Origin: Fen-671 sp963794745
GTDB taxonomy: Bacteria; Actinomycetota; Acidimicrobiia; Acidimicrobiales; Palsa-688
Direction of reading: 5' to 3'
Assembly (NCBI GenBank): GCA_963794745.1
Contig: CAWCEZ010000011.1
Span: 558,001-622,000 of the forward strand
DNA: 64,000 bases
The notes beneath the pieces are model-generated. The model was not told where the DNA came from. It was given only the letters and a program-made list of their open reading frames with translations, and ran no database searches. Of the stretch, positions 9,330 to 19,507 are shown in pieces. Position numbers and translations under genes: made by a program. The stretch's first letter is position 1. Each line of letters opens with the position of its first letter.

Positions 9330-11869
9330 TCAGTCGAGCCCGATTAGGCGCTGCCGTACGTCGTACGCATCAGGGTCCGCCGCCGCTATCCGGGTAAAGA
9401 GGTCACGCGCACGTGGCAGCTCTCCGGCCCGTTCGTAAAGATCAGCCAACGCGTACCACTGGCGGACGTGGAAGCCCTTCGGCTTCGAACGGCGCAGCGA
9501 GACCTCGAGCAACTTGACCGCGCCCTTCAGGTCACCTTGGTCCGCCAGGGATCCTGCAGCCACCAAGCGGCCCTCGGCTATTACCTCCGGGCTCGGCGAA
9601 GCCTGGCGCAGCTCGGCCCACGTGGCGTCGGCTTCTTCGTAGCGGCGCAAGGCCCTATAACAGTCGGCGATAACTGGGAACTGGTCGTAGCTGCCGGACA
9701 GCTGATGATGGGCTTCGAGCTCGCGCAGGGCGAGAGCCCACTTGCCCAACCTGTAGAGGGTGAGGCCGAGCAGCTCCTTCACCGGCCCTGAGGTCGGAGC
9801 CTGGGAGGACAATTTGCGCAACATCCGCAACGCGTCGTTATACCGGTCGGCCGAATAAGCCCGAGTGGCGTCGGCGAGCTTGGCCGTAACGAGCGGTTCA
9901 GGGGCTTCCTTGTCAACAGACAGAAGGGCACCTGTTCGCGGTGAAGGCCTTCTGGTCGCTGAACGTTCGCGCTGTACCGGAGTTGCTGCTGGGTCAGTTC
10001 GCCCGTTGGCGCGGGCGGACGGCCGGGCGGCCGTTTGAGCGCGACCGGCGGCAGGCTGCGAGCGACGGCTCGGGGCTTTGGCTCGGCGGCCGGGAGCGGG
10101 CACCCTTTCGACGATGGTCATCGACCAGTCGTCGTGGCCGGCTTCGCCGTGGGTTGCTTGCTCCTCCAGCTCTTGTGCTGGTGAAAGCGGCCCTGTAAGC
10201 GGTGCGACCGCTGGGCGAGGACGGGCAACAGGCGTTCGCCGCGCCGGTACTTGGCCGGCCCGCTTGGGACCAGCGCCTGCACGGTCAGTCCATGAACGGC
10301 CGGCATCTCCACGGCCAGCCGCTCCCCTGGACGACCCGCCTGTTCTGGACGACCCGCCTGCTCTGGGGCCGCCCGGAGCACGACCTCTTGTCGCTTGAGC
10401 GCTATCTCGTGCCGCCGACCAAATCTCGGACGCGGTCGGTTCTGCGTTATCGAGTTCCCCTATACCGTGGCGGGCAACACTGCCCCAACCCGTCGGCGTC
10501 GGCCGGCGCGGGTTAGCCGGTTCTCCCGACGGCCGGAGTGGCCGGACCGGCCCATTGGCCCCAAAGTCGCGCCGAGGACCGCTACCGTCCCCAGCCGTTC
10601 GCGCCCGGGAGTAGCCGCTGCCGGCGCGGGAACCACCCGTCTCGCCGCTGGGCCCGCTGGTATCGCTTCGTGAACTGCCTGTCTCTCGGCGGGGACCACC
10701 TGTCTCGCTGCGAGGACCACCCGTCTCACGGCGCGGAGCGAAGGCCCTGGGTGCATCCCTATCCCAAGTCGCCCTGGCAGCCGGTTTTCCGCGGCTGTCG
10801 ATGCGCTTTGGGAACGCGGGCGCCCCACTGCCGCCAGTTTGGAACCCCCGAGGCGCGCGCTCGCCAGGTCCTCGTCCGGACCGTTCATCCGATGGACGGC
10901 TCGGCCGGTCAAACGGCCTTGGCGGCGAACCGAATGACCGCGACTGCGCACTTCGTGGCCCGTCGCCCCTACCGGTGGCCCGGTCAGTCGGCCCGGCCCT
11001 GCCGCCCGAAGTTACCGGACGGCCCCAGCGGGGCCCATCTCCAGTCGAGCGGTCCGAAAAGCTGGACCTGTCGCTTCTTCCACCAGGTCCTTCTGACCGT
11101 CCGCCACGGTCGTCACCCCTGTACGGCCCGCCGCTCCCGGCACCCCGACTGGGCCGCTCGGTCCGCTCGCCGTAGGTCCGTGCGGGCGGGCGCTCCATCC
11201 CTGAAGCTGAGCGGGCGCGGCTCGTCGGCGCGCCTGCGCTTCGCCCGAACGACGTCCGCTCCTCTGATGGCGCCCACGCGCCAGCGCCGTCGCGGGGAGC
11301 CCTGCGGGCCGGGGCGCGTGGCGCTCCGGCGGCATCCCCTCTAAAGCTGCTTGACGAGCGCGGCCGGTCAGAGCCAAACCGCTCAGAACTTCCCGACGCC
11401 CGCGCCGCAGCGCCAAAGCCCCGGCCGCCAGCTCTAGAGGCTCCCGCACCTGTACCGCCGGCAGAACTGCGGCGCGGCCTTCGCCTCGTCCCCAGCGGAG
11501 CTGTCCGCCCTCGAGCTACTCCTACTTGCTCCGGAAAACCCGCGGGTAACACTCGGCGCGGAACGCCCCGCGCTTGGCCTTGCCACGTAGTCGCTCCGGC
11601 CGGCCGAGCTGCGCCCGGTAGCCGAACTCCCCCCGCTGCGCGCTCCAGTCCCACTGCGTGACCCGGTCGCTGACCGCGGAGCTGGTTGTGGAACGCGAGT
11701 TCGTTGTTGAGCGGGAACTCGTTGACCGCGACCCGGTCGCAGAACGCGAAGCAGAGCCGCTCCGAGTCTTCGACGTGGTGCTACTTACAGACCGCTTCTT
11801 GGGGGCGCCCGCCTTAGCGCCTCGCGGGCCCGCCACCCGCCCACTACCCGAGGCCATGTTTTCCAGCAT
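9330..11869 (-). CDS. TPR protein with very long disordered Arg/Ser/Gly-rich N-terminal region; probably two frameshifts
   Basis: The last 210 residues form TPR-like helices (ATRAYSADRYNDALRML..., WYALADLYERAGELPRARDLF...). Everything before them is low complexity, with many RxE/RSE/GGPR blocks such as ETGGPRSETGGPRRETG, and is strongly basic. The best start is ATG 11869, with GGAGGAG about 9 nt upstream. Its frame (MLENMASGSG..., Ser/Arg/Thr-rich) loses similar composition near 11660. A second frame carries Ser/Gly/Arg-rich text to about 11480, then the 774-codon frame (open from 11654) continues to the TPRs. Composition continuity suggests one protein with two indels, but two genes cannot be excluded. 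It lies immediately downstream of the rRNA operon terminator on the same strand. Function unknown. Confidence 0.6.
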
Positions 11870-11904
11870 ATCTCCACTCCTCCTCGGCTGTTCCCAAACG
11901 CGCA

Positions 11905-11937
11905 AAGACCCGTGCCGCCCACCACGGCACGGGTCTT
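11905..11937 (-). terminator. rRNA operon terminator hairpin
   Basis: A perfect 13-bp inverted repeat (AAGACCCGTGCCG / CGGCACGGGTCTT) with a 7-nt loop lies just after the 5S gene. In the minus-strand transcript the right arm ends in CTTTG, so the U tract is weak. Because the arms are symmetrical it may also work in the other direction. Confidence 0.8.
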
Positions 11938-11950
11938 GCTATACGAATAT

Positions 11951-12066
<116 letters not shown>

Positions 12067-12118
12067 AACCTTTGCTATTTTCAAACGGCCCTCGCGGGCC
12101 ACCTTGCCTTGAGCTTTC

Positions 12119-12134
12119 CATAGTGAGCACGAGC
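12119..12134 (-). other. 3' arm of the pre-23S processing stem
   Basis: In the RNA this reads GCTCGTGCTCACTATG, the exact complement of 16497-16512. The 16-bp helix brackets the 23S gene and is the expected RNase III substrate. Confidence 0.75.
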
Positions 12135-12470
12135 TGTTTGTTCTACAAGCCCTCGGCCGATTAGTACCGGTCGGCTGAACGCATTACTGCGCTTACACCT
12201 CCGGCCTATCAACCTGGTGGTCTACCAGGGGCCTTACCAGATTAAATCTGTGGGAGACTTCATCTTGGAACGAGCTTCGCGCTTATATGCTTTCAGCGCT
12301 TATCCCTTCCGCAGGTCGCAAACCAGCCGTGCCCTTGGCAGGACAACTGGCACACGAGAGCTGCGTCCGTCCCGGTCCTCTCGTACTAGGGACAGCCTTC
12401 CTCAGGTCTCCAACGGCTACACCAGATAGGGACCGAACTGTCTCGCGACGTTCTAAACCCAGCTCGCGTA

Positions 12471-12505
<35 letters not shown>

Positions 12506-12513
12506 GTACTTCC

Positions 12514-12553
<40 letters not shown>

Positions 12554-12741
12554 TCCCGTCGATATGGACTCTTGGGGAAGATGAGCCTGTTATCCCCGGG
12601 GTACCTTTTATCCGTTGAGCGACGGCGCTTCCACACGCGACCGCCGGATCACTATGCCCTGCTTTCGCACCTGCTCCACTTGTAGGTGTCACAGTCAAGC
12701 TCCCTTGTGCCATTGCACTCGACGGCTGATTGCCAACCAGC

Positions 12742-12804
<63 letters not shown>

Positions 12805-13089
12805 ACCTGACGCTGTTCCTCATCCGGATCACGGACGTAGGTTAGGTTCCCGTCACATGAAGGGTGGTATTTCAACGTTGACTCCACCCCGGCTGGCGCC
12901 GGAGCTTCCAAGTCTCCCACCTATCCTACACAACAAGCAACAAAAACCAACATCAAGCTATAGTAAAGGTCCACGGGGTCTTTCCGTCTTGGTGCAGCTA
13001 ACGAGCATCTTTACTCGTACTTCAATTTCGCCGGGTCTGTGGTTGAGACAGTAGGGAAATCGTTACGCCATTCGTGCAGGTCGGAACTT

Positions 13090-13381
13090 CATCTTTTTCC
13101 CCTCTTTCGAGGGGGACAGACTATGCCTTCATCTCTGCTATTTGCAGAGAGCCCGCGTATTGCTCCAGTTATAGATTTGCCACAAAATCGTGGCAGCAAC
13201 TAGAGCCTCACCCATAAAGGGATCAGTCGTTACAGGGCCATACCGGAGAAAAACCGGCAGAGGGCTTCCCACGGCATTGCCCGCCGTCTATCGCCTCGCC
13301 TTGTACGAGGCAGCCGGTGTGGGCTTCGCCGTTATGAGCGGGTCTTACACGTGGGATCACTCCCACGCAGGGCAACTATTC
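13090..13381 (-). ncRNA. Group I intron in 23S rRNA at position 1951 (no ORF)
   Basis: 292 nt. The 5' exon ends CTTGTCGGGT and the 3' exon resumes AAGTTCCGACC; the last intron base is G, as required. P1 can form between exon GGGU and intron GCCC with the U.G pair at the splice site. Candidate P4 is ACGGC/GCCGT (in CATAACGGCGAAGCC and GGCAATGCCGTGGG), and P7 is GACTG/TAGTC (S-like GGCATAGTCTG). Core sequences differ from the other two introns here, so it likely belongs to a separate lineage. Site 1951 is a known group I site (for example in Coxiella). Self-splicing is inferred. Confidence 0.85.
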
Positions 13382-13401
13382 ACCCGACAAGGAATTTCGC
13401 T

Positions 13402-13974
13402 CTAGGACTCTCCATGTCGCCATGAAGCTAGGACCATATCTTCACCTGGTACGTCGATACCAGGTGGCTGGCGTATGGCCTCTGAGGATTCCGAAAACTG
13501 CGACGGCTTTCGGCGGTTGATCGTCGATGCGATCTGAGCGACCTGACTTAGACCTTCCACCCGTAAGTGGAAGCCCGTCTCCATCAGTCGCACCACCTTC
13601 GCAAAGCTGGAAAAATCACCAGCTTTTGCCGTAAAAAGCGGGTACTGCTCGAAAAACGGAATAATGCGGCCTACCAAATCGTCAAGACGCCTGACGCCGA
13701 AACGCCACATGTCTTGGCGATGGTTATCGTGACGACGATTCACCGCCACTAAGCCACACCCAAAAAAGGTCTGCAGAGCGTAAAGAACATTTACGCTGCG
13801 TTCCCCTTGCACTACGGCGAACTCCGGTTGGACTTGCCAGCCCAATCGGCATGTCGCGTTGCGAAAGATCGGAACGCTGAAGCAGCCCTCACCGTCGACG
13901 AAGCCGACGACCCACTCCGCAGCTATCGGCCTTTCCTGCTGATTGCCCGCACCGGACGGATTTTCACTCTTCAC
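13402..13974 (-). CDS. LAGLIDADG homing endonuclease within the L1931 intron
   Basis: About 190 residues from GTG 13974; the frame is open upstream to ATG 14067, but that part is ribozyme core. A single LAGLIDADG motif, WVVGFVDGEGCF, lies about 20 residues from the start. It is followed by the I-CreI-like pattern VQPEFAVVQGERS...LQTFFGCG and LDDLVGRIIPFFEQYPL. One motif implies a homodimer that cuts the intronless 23S allele and so spreads the intron. N-terminal residues (SENPSGAGNQQERP) are encoded by the Q element and C-terminal residues by R and S. The TAG stop uses the last three intron bases. The frame is intact, so it may be active; cleavage is inferred. Confidence 0.88.
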   Translation of the reverse strand: MKSENPSGAGNQQERPIAAEWVVGFVDGEGCFSVPIFRNATCRLGWQVQPEFAVVQGERSVNVLYALQTFFGCGLVAVNRRHDNHRQDMWRFGVRRLDDLVGRIIPFFEQYPLFTAKAGDFSSFAKVVRLMETGFHLRVEGLSQVAQIASTINRRKPSQFSESSEAIRQPPGIDVPGEDMVLASWRHGES

Positions 13975-14108
13975 GCACCAAACCCTACGAAGGGTCAGTG
14001 ACCGTAATGAGTACCGCCGGATACTCGGGGTTCCCAGCATATAGCCAGCTGCACTTTCCAAGATCACTCTTGGGAGGGGCAGTGCCCGGGCACGAATCCG
14101 GGACTTCT
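13402..14108 (-). ncRNA. Group I intron in 23S rRNA at position 1931, encoding a homing endonuclease
   Basis: 707 nt. The 5' exon ends CCTAAGGT and the 3' exon begins AGCGAAATTCC. The last intron base, at 13402, is the terminal G. P4 pairs TGCTG with CAGCA (Q element AATCAGCAGGAAAGG). P7 pairs GGCCA (R element CTCAGAGGCCATACGC) with TGGTC (S element GAAGATATGGTCC). Exon and intron both start AG, so the junction could be shifted by up to two bases; U1931 is preferred because it is a known site. I could not find a convincing P1 with a U.G pair. The endonuclease sequence is inserted between Q and R, the P6 region. Confidence 0.88.
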
Positions 14109-14128
14109 ACCTTAGGACCGTTATAGTT

Positions 14129-14415
14129 CCCGTTACCCCCATATCGCTATGGGGCGTGGACCATATCTTCATCCCTCAAAGCTTCCTTGAGGGAGCTCTG
14201 CGTATGGCCTCTGAGGATTCCGAGCTGGCAGCTGGCTGCTGTCAGACCGGCCTTTCCTGCTGATTGACCGCACCGGACGGATTGTCACTGCTCATAACTT
14301 CACCCTAGAAATGGGCGTCGCCATGAACGAGTACCGCCGGATACTCGGTGTTTCCAGCATATAGCAGAGTTTGATCCAGTCAGTTACCTATCTGGAGCCG
14401 CAACTTTGTTGTTTT
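14129..14415 (-). ncRNA. Group I intron in 23S rRNA at position 1911 (no ORF)
   Basis: 287 nt. Exon sequence GGCGGCCGT is followed by intron AAAACAACAAAG; the intron ends in G before exon AACTATAACGG. P1 is clear: exon GGCCGU pairs with intron GCGGCU (14396-14401), including a U.G pair at the splice site. P4 TGCTG/CAGCA and P7 GGCCA/TGGTC match the L1931 intron. The two introns share near-identical blocks, such as GAGTATCCGGCGGTACTC and CAATCAGCAGGAAAGGCCG. They are therefore paralogues; this one has a short P6 hairpin where the other carries its endonuclease. Confidence 0.87.
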
Positions 14416-15915
14416 ACGGCCGCCGTTTACTGGGGCTTAGGTTCAGAGCTTCGCCCTTGCGGGCTAACCCCTCCCCGTAACCTTCCAGCACCGGGCAGGC
14501 GTCACAGCGTATACATCGTCTTAGGACTTCGCACGCTGCTGTGTTTTTAGTAAACAGTCGCTTCCCCCTGGTCTCTGCGGCCTCCTCAGGCTCGAGGCGC
14601 GAAGCCTTTCACCTTACTGAGGCCCTCCTTCTCCCGAAGTTACGGAGGTATTTTGCCGAGTTCCTTAACCACAGTTCTCCCGATCGCCTTGGTATTCTCT
14701 ACCCGCCCACCTGTGTTGGTTTGGGGTACGGGCGTCGTGCCAACTCGCTAGACGCTTTTCTAGGCAGCATGGGATTAGTGACTATGCCTTTTACGGCTCG
14801 GTATCACGTCTCAGGCTTAATGAGGTCCGGATTTGCCTGGCCCTCGCCCTACTCGCTTACCCGTGGACAACCAACGCCACGGTTCACCTACCCTCCTGCG
14901 TCCCGCCTTCGCTGCCCGCCCCAGGACCTGTCGGTTCGCCCGAAGGCAGCCCCTTAGTACCCCTGGCTTGGGATTGACGCGTGCACGACGGTACCGGAAT
15001 ATCAACCGGTTGTGCATCGACTACGCCTTTCGGCCTCGCCTTAGCTCCCGACTCACCCTGGGAGGATTAGCCTTCCCCAGGAAACCTTGGGCTTACGGCG
15101 GAGGGGTTTCTCACCCCTCTCTCGCTACTCATGCCAGCATTCTCACTCGAGCGGGCTCCACGACGGTTCACACCGCCGCTTCTCTGCCCGTTCGACGCTC
15201 CCCTACCACCCCGCTTGCGCGAGGTCCGCGGCTTCGGCTCGGTGCTTGAGCCCCGTTACATTGTCCGCGCCGGACCACTCGACCAGTGAACTATTACGCA
15301 CTCTTTAAAGGGTGGCTGTTTCTAAGCCAACCTCCTGGCTGTCTGTGCAGTCCGACATCGTTTCCCACTTAGCACCGAATTAGGGGCCTTAGCCGGCGAT
15401 CTGGGCTGTTTCCCTCTCGACCACGAAGCTCATCCCTCGTAGTCTCACTGCCGGGTTCTAGAGCATCGGCATTCGGAGTTTGATTGGGGTCGGTAAGCTT
15501 GTAGGCCCCCTAACCCATTCAGTGCTCTACCTCCGACGCTGAACACCCGACGCTGCACCTAAATGCATTTCGGGGAGAACCAGCTATCACCGAGTTTGTT
15601 TGGCCTTTCACCCCTATCCACAGGTCATCCCCCATGTTTTCAACCATGGTGGGTTCGGCCCTCCACGGGGTCTTACCCCCGCTTCAGCCTGCCCATGGAT
15701 AGATCACTCGGCTTCGGGTCTACCGCACGCGACTGGACGCCCATTTAAGACTCGCTTTCGCTCCGGCTCCCCCTCACGGGTTAACCTTGCCACGCACGGT
15801 AACTCGCTGGCTCATTCTTCAAAAGGCACGCCATCACGGCCAATCTCCGAAGAGACTGACGACGCTTTGACTGTTTGTAAGCCAACGGTTTCAGGTACTA
15901 TTTCACTCCCCTCCC

Positions 15916-15949
<34 letters not shown>

Positions 15950-16496
15950 GCACTATCGGTCGCCTATTAGTACTTAGCCTTACGAAGTGGTCTTCGTTGG
16001 TTCACTCCAGGTTTCACGGGCCCGGAGCTACTCGGGTGCCAGATCGGAGGCTGCATGCGTTTCACGTACGGGGCTATTACCCTCTGTGGCGGGACGTTCC
16101 AAAACCCTTCTGCTACGCAGCAACTTTGTAACTCCGTGGAGAGGCTGGTGACTCTCCTATCTGGTCCCACGACCCCGTACCGGCAACGCCACCAGGCTTG
16201 ACACCGGCACGGTTTAGGCTCTTCCCGTTTCGCTCGCCGCTACTCAGGGAGTCGCTGTTGCTTTCCTTTCCTCAGGGTACTGAGATGTTTCAATTCCCCT
16301 GGTTCCCTCTACCGGCCCTATTTTATTCAGACCGGAGTAATACCGTTTTTCGCGGTATTGGGTTGCCCCATTCGGACATCCACGGATCAACGCTCGGTAG
16401 GCAGCTCCCCGTGGCTTTTCGCAGCCACCCACGTCCTTCATCGGCTTTAGGCGCCAAGGCATCCACCGTTGGCTTTTGTAGCTTGGAGAACAAGAT

Positions 16497-16512
16497 GCTC
16501 GTGCTCACTATG
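16497..16512 (-). other. 5' arm of the pre-23S processing stem
   Basis: The RNA reads CATAGTGAGCACGAGC and pairs perfectly over 16 bp with the 3' arm at 12119-12134. Confidence 0.75.
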
Positions 16513-16642
16513 CAATTCTCAAGGGGCGGTGAGAAAGCCCGGCCATAAAACTCGCCGGGCTTCTCGTGCGGAAAGGCGTCTCGGTCTCCGGGAAACCCCG
16601 GGCCAATTCGCACCATCAGCTGGGCCACGAACCGTGAGCCCA

Positions 16643-16658
16643 GAAAACGGAACAGAGA
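16643..16658 (-). other. 3' arm of the pre-16S processing stem
   Basis: The RNA reads TCTCTGTTCCGTTTTC, exactly complementary over 16 bp to the leader segment at 18477-18492. Together they bracket the 16S gene. Confidence 0.72.
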
Positions 16659-16785
16659 TTGCCCGGCTCCCACTGTCCACGGCTTAGAGGTGCAAGCACC
16701 TACGACAAGCCGGAGACCACATGGTCGCCGAATAGCTAGTAGTCAACTTCGGAGAATGGACCGGAAATTACTCCAGCCTTCTGCT

Positions 16786-18318
<1,533 letters not shown>

Positions 18319-18630
18319 ATCTCAAGCACACCTTTCGGTATGCCTCGACCCATTTGTAGAGCGCCAGCCCGAGCCTTCGGGCTGGATGGCACAAAGACGG
18401 AAGTTGTTGTCCGTCTAATGCTTGACAAGATTGGCGCTCCGGTTTTCACCGGCGCGCCCGCACTAGCTTTTAACTTTCTCTGTTCCGTTTTCAAGGTCCA
18501 CTGCTCGCGGGGGCACGCGTCTGCTTGGTAGCAGGCGGCGGTGCCAACCGCTAAGCGCCTCACTTGAAGGGTTTGAGGCCCTCCAGTGACGGCGTCGCTC
18601 GGAGGTGATTGCTCACCTGAGCGGCTTTCT
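18319..18630 (-). other. rRNA operon leader
   Basis: About 310 nt without a gene between promoter and 16S. It contains a GC hairpin (CCAGCCCGA/TCGGGCTGG near 18362-18384) and, at 18477-18492, the leader arm of the pre-16S processing stem (RNA: GAAAACGGAACAGAGA). Confidence 0.7.
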
Positions 18631-18659
18631 AGCTTAACCTACGCAGCGGTACTTGTCAA
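18631..18659 (-). promoter_or_regulatory. rRNA operon promoter
   Basis: On the minus strand TTGACA (18654-18659) and TAAGCT (18631-18636) are separated by 17 nt, a near-consensus vegetative promoter about 310 nt upstream of 16S. Confidence 0.75.
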
Positions 18660-18763
18660 CGACACCCCACCGGCATCGCCGGCAGCCATTGGCTGCATCC
18701 ACTGCACTCTCCCGGGGGAGAGCAGAGTCATGCTAGCCCACATGGGAAGACCACCGGGACCGT

Positions 18764-19507
18764 TTAACCCTCTCTTCGCCGGATTCCCTGGCCTGGCGTC
18801 CTATCTGTCCTGGTAGGCGCCCCAGCACTGCGCCTCGCCGTACCGGTTGGGCCGATGGGCTGCCCAGGGGCGGTGGGGACCGAAGCGGCGGGTACGGCAG
18901 GCCGCGGGCCACGTGAAGCCCAGGCACTGCCCTTTAGTACGAAGCGCAAGAGCAGCTCAGGGGCTTGCGAGGCCGACAACCCGACGCGTGGGGTCGCCTC
19001 GACCACGCCCCCCGGGCCGAATTTGTCGTCAGACAACCACAGCTCCGACCCCCTCTCGGTCAAGTCCAGCCCATTGTCCGCGCCCGTTATGGCGAATGCC
19101 TGGGCCAGGCGGCCTGGTCCGCGGCACAAGTCGCGCTCGGGCACCTCGCGCTGGCCCCGCGAGCGAGCCTGCTCCATGAGCCCAATCCCGGCGATGGGTT
19201 GGGCGGCGCGTAGCAGGACGGCGGTGGCGGTCCCCTCCGGGCTGCAGACGATGTTGGCGCACCAGTGCATGCCATAGGAGAAGTAGACATAAAGCCTCCC
19301 GGGCGGGCCGAACATGATCGCAGAGCGCGGTGTCGGTCCCCTGAACGCATGGCTCCCGGGGTCACTGAGCCCGAGGTATGCCTCGATCTCTACGAGCCGG
19401 CCTTGACGACCGTCCGAACGCACCAAAAGCTTGCCGACAAGGTCCTGCGCGACCTCCCGGGCGTCACGCCGGAAGAACTTGGCGCCCAGCCGGGTGCCTG
19501 CGTTCAC
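18764..19507 (-). CDS. mpg: 3-methyladenine DNA glycosylase (Mpg/AAG family)
   Basis: 247 residues. The family removes alkylated purines by base flipping in base-excision repair. Key blocks are LVEIEAYLG (catalytic Glu) near residue 40, DPGSHAFRGPTPR, MFGPPGRLYVYFSYGMHWCANIV and RDLCRGPGRLAQAF. After RFVLKGSAWASRGPRP (about residue 195) an Ala/Pro/Thr-rich tail of about 50 residues follows that is not typical and may be disordered or reflect a lost stop. The start ATG overlaps the argH stop by 4 nt, so it appears to be translated from the argH transcript. Confidence 0.9.
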   Translation of the reverse strand: MNAGTRLGAKFFRRDAREVAQDLVGKLLVRSDGRQGRLVEIEAYLGLSDPGSHAFRGPTPRSAIMFGPPGRLYVYFSYGMHWCANIVCSPEGTATAVLLRAAQPIAGIGLMEQARSRGQREVPERDLCRGPGRLAQAFAITGADNGLDLTERGSELWLSDDKFGPGGVVEATPRVGLSASQAPELLLRFVLKGSAWASRGPRPAVPAASVPTAPGQPIGPTGTARRSAGAPTRTDRTPGQGIRRREG

